This document shows positions 1-11,626 of a DNA stretch of 64,000 bases, piece after piece. This DNA comes from Immersiella caudata (lineage: Eukaryota > Ascomycota > Sordariomycetes > Sordariales > Lasiosphaeriaceae), in contig JAULSU010000001.1 in NCBI GenBank assembly GCA_030512335.1, positions 8,246,001 to 8,310,000 on the forward strand. The letters are read 5' to 3'. The position numbers were made by a program, and so were the translations under genes. The notes under the pieces were generated by a model. The model had not been told where the DNA came from. It was given only the letters and a program-made list of their open reading frames with translations, and did no database searches. Position 1 is the stretch's first letter; every line of letters starts with the position of its first letter.

Positions 1-2779
1 TTCGACATATCAAGCAGTGTTGACGGTGGCGAGAAGGTTATATTCATTCTGCGCAGCAAGGGTGGGTTTCCGAGCCCGTGTTGATGATTCCCATGTGGCT
101 GGCCCCAAGGTCCATCCCGAGCACCCCCAGCACCCGAAGGTTTGTTTTCCGCTGCGCATCTCGCGCTGTGGGGTCTTCCAACAGACTCCATGACGCCCCT
201 GATGGGGTTCGATCCACCCGACGCTTCTCTGTTAGACTTTGGGTGTTTGCATACAGTCATCGATCGGCAGCATCGGCACATAGCGTCTGATGGCGGATTC
301 AGGGATATGCCTCTGATGCTGGAGAAATCCGGATGCTAAGCAATCTTCGTCTTGGTGCTGACGCGAGAAGGGAAATGCCGACGACAACGGCCGCCGCAAA
401 GCCGGGGACCCCAGATGGTATCCTCGGGAGTGGAGTGCCACCCATCACTGCGTGGGTGTCAGCTTGCGTTCTATCAGCCCGATCCCAACAAGTCGTCCAT
501 GCCTGCCAATCGTAGGCAGGTAGAGCCAATTGGTTGCAACTATCCCGCCTCCCGACCACACGGAAGCAGCCGCTGTTCGAGACGGCGACATCAAGACACC
601 TCGTAGTGCTTGCTTGCGGTGAGCACCTTGTTTCCGACGCGCGGGGGCAGGACCGCCCGTCAAGGTTCGCCCAAGTCGCCGCCTCTCCAGCCTTAAGAAC
701 GCCACCATGGGCTCGTAGACCCTTGGCATCGTTCTGACCCAGAAAAAGTCGACAGAGACCCCGCAACCCGGGATTCGACAGCAGCCATTTCAGGGGGCTT
801 ACCTGCTTCGAGATTGTGTCCTTTGGGAATCTGGATGCTTTCGATGAAACGGCAAGCAGCGAAGGAGATGCGACGAGGGCGAGGAGAGAGCCACTGAAAG
901 AAGCCAACTCCGGGTAAAAGATCTTGGTATGCTCAGGGAGGAGGAAGTCTCAGACGAGTCTTTGAACTGGAAGAAAGAGGTATTGCGGGTTTTTGTTGTC
1001 CGTTGTCAGGCCTGATGAGGGCCCTGCGGAACCCAGGGGAGGAGATTGGCGTCAGACCACCACACCGAAGGATCGTACCTTCCATTTCCTTACCCGGTCC
1101 CTGACTTCGGTCCCAACATGTCTCAGGCCCCAAAACATTCCGCACGACCTGTTTATAAAGAATAATGGAGAGTGCAATGTGCCGGATGCCCGGAAAGCAT
1201 TTTTTTATGCAATTTTCATTGATAGCCGGTCTCGGCTTTCCCCAAATTCAGTCTTCTATCAATAAACTTAGTGGCCTCCCATGCTTCTTCAACCGACAAC
1301 TCCGGGTATCCTGTGTCGAAGCGCTGCGTCTACCTTTGCAAGCCCTTAGACATTACAGTCCGCATATTGGCCCCCAAGAACAGGCTCTTTCTCCTCTAAG
1401 GCTGCGTAGGCCATCCACAGTCGCTGCAGCTCTCGGTTCACGATCATGTCGATTTTAGGAGCCGCTTTCTCAAGGGCTTCCTGGAAGAACTGTCCAGAAG
1501 GTTAGCTGCGCTTGATGTTAGAATTCACCAGTGTGATGTGATGAAAGAGTATCGGGGCTTTGCCTCACCCTTTCCATCGCTGTTGGTTCCCGCAGCGCTG
1601 GCAGTACCACAGGATTGCCTGGCATACTTGGTTGCGCTCGATTGCATGTCTGCGGGGTATCCATAGATTCGAGGGGTCTGGAAATGTGGTTCAGGGAAGT
1701 GGCGATCTTTGAGTGAGAAACCGACAGAAAGAAGGCAACACGGATTCGGGTATCATGGCTTGGTGTGGACTGGGCCTCGTCCTGTGTTATATACTCAGCA
1801 TGTCTTTCGCCAACATTTGAGTGCAAACTTCATAGCTTCTAGCCTCAATGCTTTTCGTGGCATCTGACACACCCCTTTTCCTGGCCACCCCACCCCATTC
1901 CTGGCCACCACTGACACGCGAGGTCTGTCAATTCTGCACCTCACTACCGATGCCGAGACTCACCAAAGTTACACCCTGGGGTGGTGCAACCAGCCGCGGC
2001 GACTCTTCACCGGTTCAGGGTGTAGAGGCAACCCTCCTTCGAGTTTCACGCGCACCACGCAAGATTCCCCGAAGCTTCAACGGCAGAGCTGCATGGCCAG
2101 AAATTGCGCTTAGCCTCAGCCGAAACACGATGGAGGCTTGGTGAAGGCTGGGTGATGGCTTAATGACGGCCTAATGCTCGCAGAAATTTCCGGTGAATCC
2201 AATGATTGTGGTTGGTAGACTTCGGGGGCGGCTTCATGCCCGACCAAAGTGCACTTTGAGACGCAGCAGTTGGGGGAACGTCCAAGCCAGTGATGGCCGC
2301 GTCAGAAACTCCACACAGCAAATTCGGGCGAATCTAGCGGTCGCCCCTTCCCCTATCAAAACGAGGCAAGCTGCTGTTCTTCGGTCCCGGGGGTTCCTAA
2401 GTCCACTGTGCTGGCACCGGCATGGTGCCGCCGCTGGCCTTGGTTCACAACTGCGCCCTCGCCGAAACTTATGAGACAGGGAGATACCAACTCAATGGAG
2501 GCTTTCCTGGAATCTAAACACCATCCGGCACAATGCCTCGGAACCTTCCTCAATTGAGATATATGCCGGGTTCCCACGATCGAAGTCTCTATCAATAAAC
2601 TTCGACGCCCCTTCGCGGTCGATCTGACATTCATTGTCTTTGACAGCACGATCGCAAATCCAACATCGGATATTGTCGTGTCGCCTCAACGACATCGGTA
2701 TGGCGACCCCAGTAGCTTGACTACAACCTGCTGACAATGGCGCAGAGTCAGGAAAAGAAGAGACGGAGATTTGAGAAAT
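1..2779. other. No supportable gene
   Basis: I see no conserved protein and no convincing spliced frame here. The longest frame, on the minus strand from 907 to 299, starts at TTG rather than ATG, contains a splice-donor-like GTAAGC near 803, and has no recognisable domain. It could hide an exon of a gene whose other exons I cannot place. The last few hundred bases serve as the upstream region of the gene starting at 2780. Confidence 0.5.
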
Positions 2780-3762
2780 ATGTCTTGGAATCAGAGACCC
2801 CATGATGGTGCTCAGGCTGGGTTCTCGGGTATCGACGATGGACGGGGAAATGGATTGGACTGGAATCAACACCCCACATACGTGAACTCTCTTCTCCAGC
2901 AGGAGCATTTGGGTTTCGACAATATCAACTCATCGACTGCATCCGTACCCCCGCCCCCTCAGCATACCGGCAGCCAGGAGTTCGCATCTTCCAACGCTTG
3001 GTCTTCCCAAGGAACTTACGATCTGTCGCATGGCCCTTCTCTGCACGGTCCCGTCGATCCCCATTCGGGGGGCACAGCCCTTGATTCAACATGGGGAGCC
3101 GCGCGATCCGACGACCAGAACTACCACCACCTACCGGTGCTCTTCATGCCAGCGCTTCCCTTGACTCCGCACCCAAAGCTTCCCAAGGAAGGCTGGACTC
3201 AAGCCCAACAGGAGATGTTGATCAAAAGCCGCCAGTCTGGACGGGGTTTCGCTGACATTGCGGAAGACATGCGGGTGCAGTTCGGCGTGGAAATCACACC
3301 GAACGCACTGGTGAAGCGGTTTGGAAAGATACAGGAGACGCATCTGGGGGTAAGTACTCCGCAACTTATCTACATCTTTCTGCTTTTTTCAAATGTTCCA
3401 TGGTGGGCTACGGTTCTCTTTTCTCTTACAAGATCATGTTGGTTTGATCCCAGTTGTCATCCTCTCCCCCCGCCACTCATCCGTGGCTCACATGTCAAAC
3501 CCGAGGGGAAAACTAACTAACATACCCTCACAACCCTTGATAGCCCCTTTCCACCGCCATCAACAACGTCAAGCCCGACCTCATGGCTTCCATCAAGGCC
3601 GAAGTAGACAAGCTTGGCTACGACGCGCTCACAGAGGCGGAGAGGCAGGCACTAGAGGAGATCATGCAAGAATTTCACCGCAGCATCCCGAAGTCGGTGC
3701 AGAACCTCGTGTACAGGAGGCGCAAAGCTGAGCAGTCCACGGCCTCGAGCTACCCCCTCTGA
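2780..3762 (+). CDS. SANT/Myb-like domain protein, paralog 1
   Basis: Two exons, 2780-3349 and 3544-3762, joined by a phase-0 intron (GTAAGT..TAG), give 262 residues. The open frame extends to 2771 but begins with TTG; the first ATG is 2780. The N-terminal half is Ser/Gly/Asn/His-rich and probably disordered. Residues about 137-190 look like a SANT/Myb-type helix-turn-helix: a Trp after a basic-proline stretch (KEGWTQAQQ), then GRGFADIAEDM and TPNALVKRFGKIQ. The intron follows directly, and exon 2 encodes an amphipathic helical segment ending with a basic RRRK patch and Ser-rich tail. The protein at 6664-7722 has the same architecture and the same intron position, so the two are diverged duplicates. 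A DNA- or chromatin-binding role is inferred from the fold-like pattern only. I do not recognise the family by name. Confidence 0.72.
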
Positions 3763-5041
3763 CGCCTATTGGCGCTCCTCGGCATCTGTAAGTTGTCGCC
3801 GATATTGCATCACCTTGGGATGCCTCCTGCCTCCGCTGTCTAATGTTTCAACCAAGGGTACCTCACTCACCAAACGCACACCACATGGCGAGCCAACGCA
3901 CCCCGAACACCCCCATGGAAAATCAGTCGGAAATCACTGCTGGGATTGGATCATGGGAGAAGAGCAAGAGAGAAGAAGGGATTCGAATTGGTTGAGAAAG
4001 CGCACACGCGGATCGCACGTGATGGAGGCGTTATCAACCGCGCGTGCTAGCCACCACCTGAAAGTAGTTTATGTGCGATGCTAGGATCTGCATTTAGCCA
4101 CTGGCTGGTAGCAGCCTTTCAGGGGCTCGCCCCAGCTCAGCCTATTTTCTCAACACTTCTATAGTAAATGATAAAACGGTTTCAGCCTAGCAAGTGAGCC
4201 ACCGGGAGGACGCGGAGTTGAAACATCCTTCATCATCAATCACAGTTCTTGACTGTTCTTCCGTTTGGCTCCAAGTCAACCGTTTAAGAGTGCCTCCGAG
4301 GTGTTGTGAGGAGAGGAAAACTTAGAGGAGCGTGTTAAGCTGCCTCGGTTGAAGGAAATGCGTAGCTTCAACTCAGGGACCAAGAAATCGCCATGAGGCC
4401 TGCAAGTCCAAATAACAATTTTGACCCCCTCGTGCTGATTTGTGGTATGCGTTTGATGTTGCAGTAGCCTTTCTGTGACATTATGGCAGCAAGTCATTGA
4501 GGCTTCAGGTTCCATCTTCCCTGTTCTAGAAGCAAGCACTACTTGGAGTTGTCAACGCGTTTGGTCAAATCACCCAGACACCCTCACGCAGACAATTTCA
4601 GGGGGCGTTTCTAGTTGCTAGTTGCTTTCAAACACAGTTGAAAGTCAATTAGGCAGTTGCTAGTGTACTTGAATTGAATAAAGAAATTCCTACATCCAAC
4701 TGAACCCATTGAATTCATTGGATCTATTGAACAAGAGAGAAACTCTAGCCGGGTGTTGAATCCCACTGAAGTTGAACAGCAACTAGGCTGGGAGCTCTTG
4801 GGCGTCCCCAAAATCGAGCGCCGGCCCAGACGCTGGGGGGAAATGAAGTTTGGTGTGACACTGGTTCTCGACGTGTCACATTGAAGCTACCTACCGAACA
4901 GTCCTCTTTTATAGTACGCATCCTGCGGCGTCTGAAAATCAAGCAGTTCGCGTCGGAGGGCGATCCTCAAAAGACATGGCTCCGACTTTAATTCCCAGGT
5001 ATTCATAGGATAGTCGACGCATATGGGCGTCGGTCCCAACA
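3763..5041. other. No gene seen
   Basis: Between paralog 1 and the minus-strand relic nothing codes convincingly. The frames present are short, mostly lack conserved-looking sequence, and end quickly. The last third (about 4600-4700) is locally AT-richer than the gene blocks. Confidence 0.5.
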
Positions 5042-5437
5042 TCAGAGGCGTGCTGGAGGCCCCCTATGTTTCGTTCTGTGTCCAATGTTTCGAGTCTTGG
5101 CATGGGAACGAGGATCGTCGTCACGAGTTGGAGTGTCGTCATGGAAAGCTGAAGCTTCGTCGTGGGGAAGTGGATCGGCGGGGCGTTCAAACAACTGCCG
5201 TGACAGATTGCGGAGTTCTTCATTCACCATTGCCTCAATCTGCGAGAACATCTGAAGAAGGATGTCGTTGAACTTCTGGCCAGTCCCATTAGTCTCAGTC
5301 CCTTACGGCGGGCAGATGCATCATTGGGCTCTCTTGGGGAGACTTACCAGGCCCACGGGAGTTTGAGGTAACCATTCAATCGTTTCGATAGGGCCTCGGT
5401 CACAGGTGGGAGACGAAGTCGGAGCCGGGCAGCTCAT
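5042..5437 (-). pseudogene. Possible small spliced gene or decayed third paralog
   Basis: On the minus strand an ATG at 5437 opens exon 5437-5348, followed by a good donor (GTAAGT), a branch-like GGGACTGAG and acceptor CCAG, then exon 5275-5042; joined in phase 0 they give 107 residues. Exon 2 begins with an amphipathic helix (KFNDILLQMFSQIEAMVNEE) that sits where the helices of the two flanking SANT-like paralogs sit. Before the donor, a different frame reads VTEALSKRLNGYLKLPWA, like TPNALVKRFGKIQ and SPNAIGKRYHKLL of the paralogs, and the donor lies nine residues (plus two bases) after KR-aromatic/Leu, as in both. An upstream third frame reads plausibly too but stops at 5415. This mix of frames suggests a decayed, inverted copy. 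The 107-residue model is the alternative. Confidence 0.3.
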
Positions 5438-5905
5438 ACTGGAGACCAGCGGGCACGCCGTACTAATGTTTTGCGAGAGGCGCTCACAGGGTTACAAGAG
5501 TAGGATTGTGTGAGAAGAAGGATTGTGAAAGAACATACAGAGGGGTAAAAGATGGGCCTCGGAAAACCGGGCTTGTACTACGCCTCATGAGAAGGCTCAT
5601 GTGTGCTTATATACCTGCTTGAGCTCGCGTTTCGCCCGCCGCACAATAAGTAAATGGTGACCCAGCATTACTAAGGCAGCGATGCAACAGACTTAGGCAG
5701 GGTCTCTCCAAAAGCCTGCCATGACCCGTGGGGCTCACATTGCCTAGCCATTGATTGTGGCGCTAGGTCTTTCCCGTCCAATAAATGAGTGGGTGGGCAT
5801 ATGCCTTGACAAAATCAGTCCGTTTTTTTTGGTCCAGCCCCCAGGGCACTAGCGCCCTGCTCCAGGGAGACTGTCGGGCATCGTTAGGAGGACCAGCGCT
5901 GCACC

Positions 5906-5928
5906 AAAAAAAAAAAAGAAAAAAAAAA
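5906..5928. repeat. Poly-A tract
   Basis: A run of 12 A, one G and eight A. It could be the tail of an old retroposed copy, but no retroelement body or target-site duplication is visible next to it, so a simple homopolymer is the safer call. Confidence 0.6.
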
Positions 5929-6393
5929 GGGTTTATTGTGTCACTCGCGTGGTGTGGGGAGCAGGCATCCAACTGCGATCGGCCTTGAAGCCTGGGCATG
6001 GTGCTTTGCGCCCCGGCTTGAGGTTTGCTAGGCTCGTTAGGCTTGATGCCAGGCACAATGCCAGCATCAAATGCAGGGCCCGGCCCTCCGCCACTGACGT
6101 AGGTACTCACCGCAGGTCGGTGAGGAGTGGTGGGGACCTGGCCGGCCGTGGGCCGGACGCTAACTCTTGTTAAGGCTTAGCGCGAGGCCGAGTGCTCGGG
6201 GTGGGTCGCTGTTCGGCGGATGACAGCCCCACCACGTGCTCCTGCCGCTCGAGTTTCACCACCGCGCAACCTCAACATCTGGTCTCGCAACTATAACTGA
6301 CTACTCTGTCTTTTGGCACTTTTGGCTGGCGGGGGAAGTATGCCACGATGCTTCGCGGACTGAGAGGCAGTGCCGCGAGGCGCGATGCTGAAG

Positions 6394-6430
6394 GCACGAT
6401 GCGGCAAGCACGATGCGGCAAGCACGATGC
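6394..6430. repeat. 14-bp tandem repeat
   Basis: The unit GCACGATGCGGCAA occurs twice in a row, followed by a partial third copy (GCACGATGC). A diverged half unit precedes it. It lies about 250 bases upstream of the second SANT-like paralog. Confidence 0.75.
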
Positions 6431-6663
6431 CCGGAGCCACCCACTCCAAACCATGCCTCAGCTACCTTACTTTATCTCCCATGCCCGCCGGCGCCGCGAG
6501 CCAAACCTCCAACTCGTCAAATCGAGACTGCGGTCTGACTTGTGATCCATCAAATGTGAAGGTAAGAAAGCCAAAGCCCCCCCCCCCCAAAGGGCCGTAG
6601 AAGGCTAACTGGTCACATTTCTGGTCAGCTATTGCGGATTGAGACTTTGCTCCATATTCTAAT

Positions 6664-7722
6664 ATGGAACGTAACAACGGTGAGGGGTCTCAAGACCATG
6701 GAATCGGCGAAGAATTGAGTTGCTGGTCTGCCGATTCCTTCGCCGACACCCTTGCCAGTTTCACCAACACTGCCGAATTCGCCAGCATCGACGGTTTCGC
6801 CAATATCGGCGATCTCGCCGAAATCGACCAGCTCGTCAACATTAACGAGGCGTACCAAGCCCTGGTGAGTGACGTCGCCCGTGTTCCGAAATGCCTCGAG
6901 CTCACATCCCTCTAGCAGGTGGGAGATCTTCTCTCGGGCGACCAGAACCCGGCATGGCCTGGTGACTTTGGAGGTCCTTCCGGTGGCTTCGGGGGTCGGT
7001 CCGCCGATACCCCTATGTACGACAACGACCCCCACTTGCAATTATCGACCGTAGTTGAGGGACGGCCGAACGCCACAGGAGGCTTTCCGGCCCCATTCCA
7101 CACCTCGGTGTCACACCCCGGAGAGCCCAGTGAGGGGATCACCTCCCCTGTCCCAATGGCCTACTCACCACAGGCTGGCACATTGTCAACCCCTACCCAG
7201 GCCTCATCCACCCAGCCGGGACAACAACATGGCATCGACTGCGAGAACGATATGATCGTCCAGCTCGCGCAGAAGGGGTACAAATACCCCGAGGTCTCGA
7301 AGAGACTTGAGCGGGAGCTGAACGTGAAGATCTCGCCCAACGCCATCGGCAAGCGCTACCACAAGTTGCTCAAGAACAAACCCACCGTGAGACCCCACTC
7401 CTCCCGTTCTTGTCTGTCCTCCCAAGCACCCAAGGCTGCGAGCTGATCTAACCTCCGCACTACACCACAGCTCCTCACCACCGCCATTCAGAACAAGATC
7501 CTCGACATCCTGAGCATCGTCGAACCCGAAGTCGCACGGGAGTTTACAAGCAACAGCACCGACAGCAGCAGGTCCTACACCGTTGAAGAACTCCGAGAGG
7601 CCCAAGCGCTCATGGCAGCTCTCCGTACCAAGCTCCCGGAGTGGATCCACGGCGAGATGCTTCGGCGCGAGCGCCGCGCCGCGCAGACGCAGGTGCAGAC
7701 GCCGAGTCGGACCGCTCCATGA
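6664..7722 (+). CDS. SANT/Myb-like domain protein, paralog 2
   Basis: Three exons, 6664-6864, 6916-7386 and 7471-7722, both introns in phase 0 (GTGAGT..TAG, 51 bases; GTGAGA..CAG, 84 bases), give 307 residues. An alternative acceptor three bases later at 6918 would drop one Gln. Exon 1 has an Ala/Asn/Ile-rich repeat-like stretch (FAS, FAN, LAE). The middle is Pro/Gly/Ser/Thr-rich. The core domain (NDMIVQLAQKGYKYPEVSKR, then SPNAIGKRYHKLLK) ends exactly at intron 2, and exon 3 encodes a helical tail (LLTTAIQNKILDIL...) with a basic RRERRAAQ end. The same domain-intron-tail layout occurs at 2780-3762. The domain lacks the leading Trp of paralog 1. Function unknown; nucleic-acid or chromatin binding is an inference. 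Confidence 0.72.
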
Positions 7723-8646
7723 TGCGGTGCTGCAATTGCATTCCCGTCACGCCTACGCCTGCGCTGTGTATACAGTGCTATTGTCAAGCTCGGTGGGTAT
7801 TCTCTCGCGGGACAGGTTCACCATCATCATGGAGGTTATGCTCGGAAATGCTAGGATTTTGTTGTACTTACCTCGTCCGCCCTGGCAAGTGCCAAGGTCA
7901 TCAGGTCTTGTGGATCCACGAGGCACGAGCTGTGATGTAGAGGAGGGCGACTACGGGGTATGGACGGCCCCCGAGGATGGCCATAGGGAACCATGGGGCT
8001 TCAACACCGATGCTGGTTCTACACAGGCGGTGGTTCAACACCATGCGTTGCCTTCTGAAAGAAGCCATTTCCTGCTACAATATCAGCAGGAAGGGGAAAG
8101 TAGGAAGAGGGAATCAAGAAAGGGGGGCGGACCTTAGATTAGTTCAACGGTGGATTCGATATAGTAATTCCATTTGTCACATATCAAGCAACTAACCGTG
8201 CTCAAGTGTCAGTTCATTTGTTACGTCCATTAACTTGTGAAACAGGCACAATTCTATGATCATCCCCAGCATAACCGTGATGTCCAATCATGACGGTAAG
8301 GGTAGAGGCTAAGTAACTCTAACGACATCCAGCACTGCTTGCTCGCTCATCAAAGGCAAGAGCCATAGGCGCAGACGCTCATCCTCGTGGGAGCCGTTTG
8401 GGAGGATATGTCGCTTCGGAAAGGATGTTGAAGACCGCAGACGGCAGCCCACAGATATAGCCCCAAACGCCAATGCTTTGTTTTTAGGTATAGCCATCAA
8501 ACGTGACCTCCGCCGGGCTCGATCTGCATTCCACGTCCTTTCCACCATCGCAGCCGGGTAGCGTCCGAGCCAAGCCGTACAAATACAATAGGGACAGCCC
8601 AAGTGGCCCCAGTCAACGCCGGGACCATATGAGCGGCTATGATGAC
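7723..8646. other. No gene seen
   Basis: Convergent 3' space between the second SANT-like paralog and the ceramide synthase gene. Open frames here are short and unlike any protein I recognise. It probably holds the two 3' UTRs. Confidence 0.55.
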
Positions 8647-10374
8647 TCAGTCAACCTGTTTCTCGCAGCCGATACGACCAAGGAGCTCCTTGCGGTCACT
8701 GTGGCCGGGGAGGCTGACTCCGGTGGCTGTTGTTGCCGGCCGCTTGACACCCGACCTCCTCTCCCAGTTCTTTAAGTCCAGCTCATCTACCCCAACTTCT
8801 TCCTCAAGAGGCTGCGCCTCTTCGTAGACAACTTCCGCCTCTTCTTCTTCCTCCTCATCAGCTTCGTCGTCGCTACGCGGGTCATCGGCAGCACCGCCCC
8901 TCAAAGTCCTGATGGCAACTCGGATGGCGAGGGAGAACCACATGATAGCAAGGCCCTGGAGGAAGAGCAGCATAGAGAGGAACGTCCACTTGACCGTTTC
9001 GTTATAGCAAACGATGGCTTTGGAGTCCCAAAGGGGCTCCAGCAGATAGAAGATACTTCGATCCTCGGGAGCGTCGAACTGGCTGCTGAAGTTGCCGGGT
9101 GACCCGGAATAGCAGCGGTTACCCATGACCACGGACGTATGGGCCCAGACGGACCAGCACACCATCGGGTAGAAGATGTGGCGTGCGATCAGCCAAGAGA
9201 CCATAAAGACACCAAACATGCAGTCGCAAAGCGTGCGGTATCCAAGATACTTCAGACACTTGGCAGCCTAGGGAACTGGTTAGCGCGAGCATCAGACTGG
9301 GGTGTCTAGATACGTACGGGCAAGAAGATGTCCACGACATCCATCAATACGAGGATGAGGTTGCCAACACGGGTGTAGCCGTATCTGTATGACCCGTACA
9401 TCAGGGAGATGGTGACAAAGTGGTGGGTGAGCATCTGCCAGTAATCCTTGCGGCGCTCCTCGATGTTGATGACCAGAACCTGCTGGACCCAGAAAGCCAG
9501 TTGCGCCAACATGTAGCCCTTCATGAGGCCAGTAATCTCGCGGTTGGGCCAGTCGGTCCAGAGCTCCCGCAGGTTCCAGAAGTAAGGAGACTTGAGATAA
9601 ATGTACTACACCGGGCTGTTAGCCAATCGCGCGGACCACAGCTGGTTGGGGACGTACCAATCCGAGGGGCCAGAAAACGAGGTAGTAGACCAATAGCCAG
9701 GCCTGCTCGCTAAATCTGGTGAGATCCTTCCTCTTCTCGATCCCGTTTGCCTTTGCGAACGGGGCGAGGATGTACTCCATGGTAGCGGCGCGGAGACCGG
9801 TGAACAAAACAATGCAGAAAAGCATGAAGTAGCCATCGTCCCAGCCAATGCTGTACTTGCCCGTCTCCGGGTTGTGATAGGCGAGCGAAAAGTACTTGCT
9901 GGTGTGTCCGCGGGCGCGTGGCATGCCATGAGCAAGGAAGAGCAGAGCGATGAGGTTGAAGGAGAAGCCTGTTCAGATTTTGTTAGCAATTGCGCAGCGC
10001 TGACGGGGCGTAAACGGTAGCCAAAGGGGGGAGCTATCGATTGCGCAACGGGTTCGCGCATCGCTGCAGCTGGCTTTCGACGTACCGATCTGGTTCTCGA
10101 CAAACCACCTAATCAATTGCTTCCAAGGACTGTCGCCTTTCCTCTTGACGCGGCGAACAATAACGACATTGTTCGAAGCCTGCATGTAAAGGGGCCCGTT
10201 CATTGTTTCTTTCTCGCCAGCATAGTCGCGCTTGACCGTCCTTCGCACAGGTGTGAGAGCCGCAGTTGGAGGCAAGCTAGGCGTGGAGATTGGGGTCGGA
10301 CTCGGTGCCTCAGCGTGGCCTCGATCTGTTACATTTGGGCCATTGCTTGCGGCATGTTCGTTGGAATCGCCCAT
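8647..10374 (-). CDS. LAG1: Ceramide synthase (LAG1/LAC1 family, TLC domain)
   Basis: Exons 10374-10086, 9968-9658, 9605-9318 and 9267-8647 (introns 117, 52 and 50 bases) give 502 residues. It is an ER membrane acyl-CoA:sphingoid base N-acyltransferase making (dihydro)ceramide. The TLC/Lag1 domain spans roughly residues 110-410, with several membrane segments and the Lag1 motif: HHFVTISL with the catalytic-type His pair at 261-262, followed by YTRVGNLILVLMDVVDIFLP. The N-terminus is a Pro/Ser/Thr-rich cytosolic tail ending in basic RRVKRK before the first membrane segment. The C-terminus has a strongly acidic stretch (EADEEEEEEAEVV), common in fungal Lag1 proteins. Filamentous fungi usually have two such enzymes (LagA and BarA); I cannot tell which this is. 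It is divergent from IST3. Confidence 0.95.
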
Positions 10375-11626
10375 TGTCAGCTTGGGGAGCTGGCAGCTCG
10401 TCCAATTGGCCTCGCAGAGCTGCACGGTTGAGCGGGCGCCGTTATCGCTGACGGTAGGGGTAAAGGATGGTTTAGGGCCGACGTCTCGGTTCGTCGCCGG
10501 GACAAACTTTGTCGATGCGCGTAGGCAAGCCGCGAGCTGGCGTCGGACGGTGACAGAGACTGAGGAAGGAGACAGTCGGGGAAGAAATGGCGGGTCAACA
10601 GCGGTGTGTCTAGAAAACGAGCGACGCCAGATTGGCAGTTGAACAGAGGGCCACTGATTTCTCGCAACGGGCAGCCGAACGACGCTCTCCACCCCCGTTG
10701 GCAAGTTTGGCGAATGTTGAATTTGGGGCGGGACCCACTAACAAGGGCGGTGGCCAGCGCCTGCTGTTTAGGGGGTGGCCGGGAGAGATCCTCGGCCGAC
10801 CGAAAAGCCCCCCATTTTTTTCGTCCAATTTCAGAAATTGGTGGGGAAACATGCAGGTAGAAGCACGGGCCACAAGATCAGGGACAACCTCCCGGTTGCC
10901 GCCCGCACACCTTCACGGCAGTCGACCGCCAGCCAACCCCAAAGAACATTGAGGAAACGTGGGTTGCGATCTCCCCGACCCGCGTAGACCTCAGCCCACT
11001 ATCTCTAGGTACTAGAGAGCTAGGAGGGCAATGGACACCGTACAGCTCCTTCGTACCCCGTCTCCTCTTTTCCCTTGAACTCAACTCGAGCTGAACATGG
11101 CATTTCGCCTAGGCTTAAAGGCCAATTGAGACGGCAGGATTTGAGCTGCTTTTGCATTGCATTGTCGTCATGCAGCTGTTGATTCGCCCAAATCCACTTC
11201 CCACCCCAACGATCTGAGAGGGGCTCCCGCTTAAGTCAAGACGGACCAAGGGACTCAACAAACATCAAGCCCCGTGCAGCAGATAACGAAGCAGGTTTCA
11301 CGTAGATTTTTTATCCAGACACAAATTCCAGCCAGTATGTGCATCCACGCAGCAGGGCCATTCATCAATGGACGGCCTGAGGCCTCATCAAATATGTTCC
11401 ATCTGTCCGCCCCTTGATCTTGGCTCACCTAGTCTGGGCCTCTTGAGGTTCTGGCCCGAGCTTCCCAAATTTTGGCGGGGCAGACCCTAACCCGCCCCTT
11501 CGCTTGTCACCGCCCCACCATCCATCCTCCCATCGCGTCTTGGCAGCCTCGCAGCGCGTCGAGCACCGCGAACTTTCAGCCACCCCCGATACCTCGAAAA
11601 CCTCCGTCGGGTTCCCCCTGCCAACC
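10375..11626. other. Divergent promoter region LAG1/IST3
   Basis: About 1.25 kb shared upstream space for the ceramide synthase (minus) and IST3 (plus). No additional gene seen. An ACCCTAACCC box near the IST3 end is listed separately. Confidence 0.6.
11484..11493 (+). promoter_or_regulatory. Telomere-like box ACCCTAACCC upstream of IST3
   Basis: Exact ten-base match to one and two-thirds telomeric units, 134 bases before the IST3 ATG. The same 10-mer, in the same orientation relative to the gene, lies upstream of BXI1 and the DUF255 gene. Such teloboxes are bound by Myb-type telomere-repeat factors in other eukaryotes; binding here is inference. Confidence 0.45.

Larger units (their letters stand above)
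5438..6663. other. Gene-free spacer with simple repeats
   Basis: No gene recognised. It contains a homopurine A-run, a 14-bp tandem repeat and the promoter of the second SANT-like paralog. The last 50 bases before 6664 have a C-run and no obvious TATA box. Confidence 0.5.

Noticed and set aside
299..907. 202-codon minus-strand open frame
   Set aside because: Starts at TTG, no recognisable domain, contains splice-like signals and overlaps other frames; not enough to call a gene.
5906..5928. Retroposon poly-A tail
   Set aside because: No element body or target-site duplication is visible.
11504..11626. 41-residue N-terminal extension of IST3
   Set aside because: It opens with TTG, and the conserved family start coincides with the ATG at 11627 in good context.
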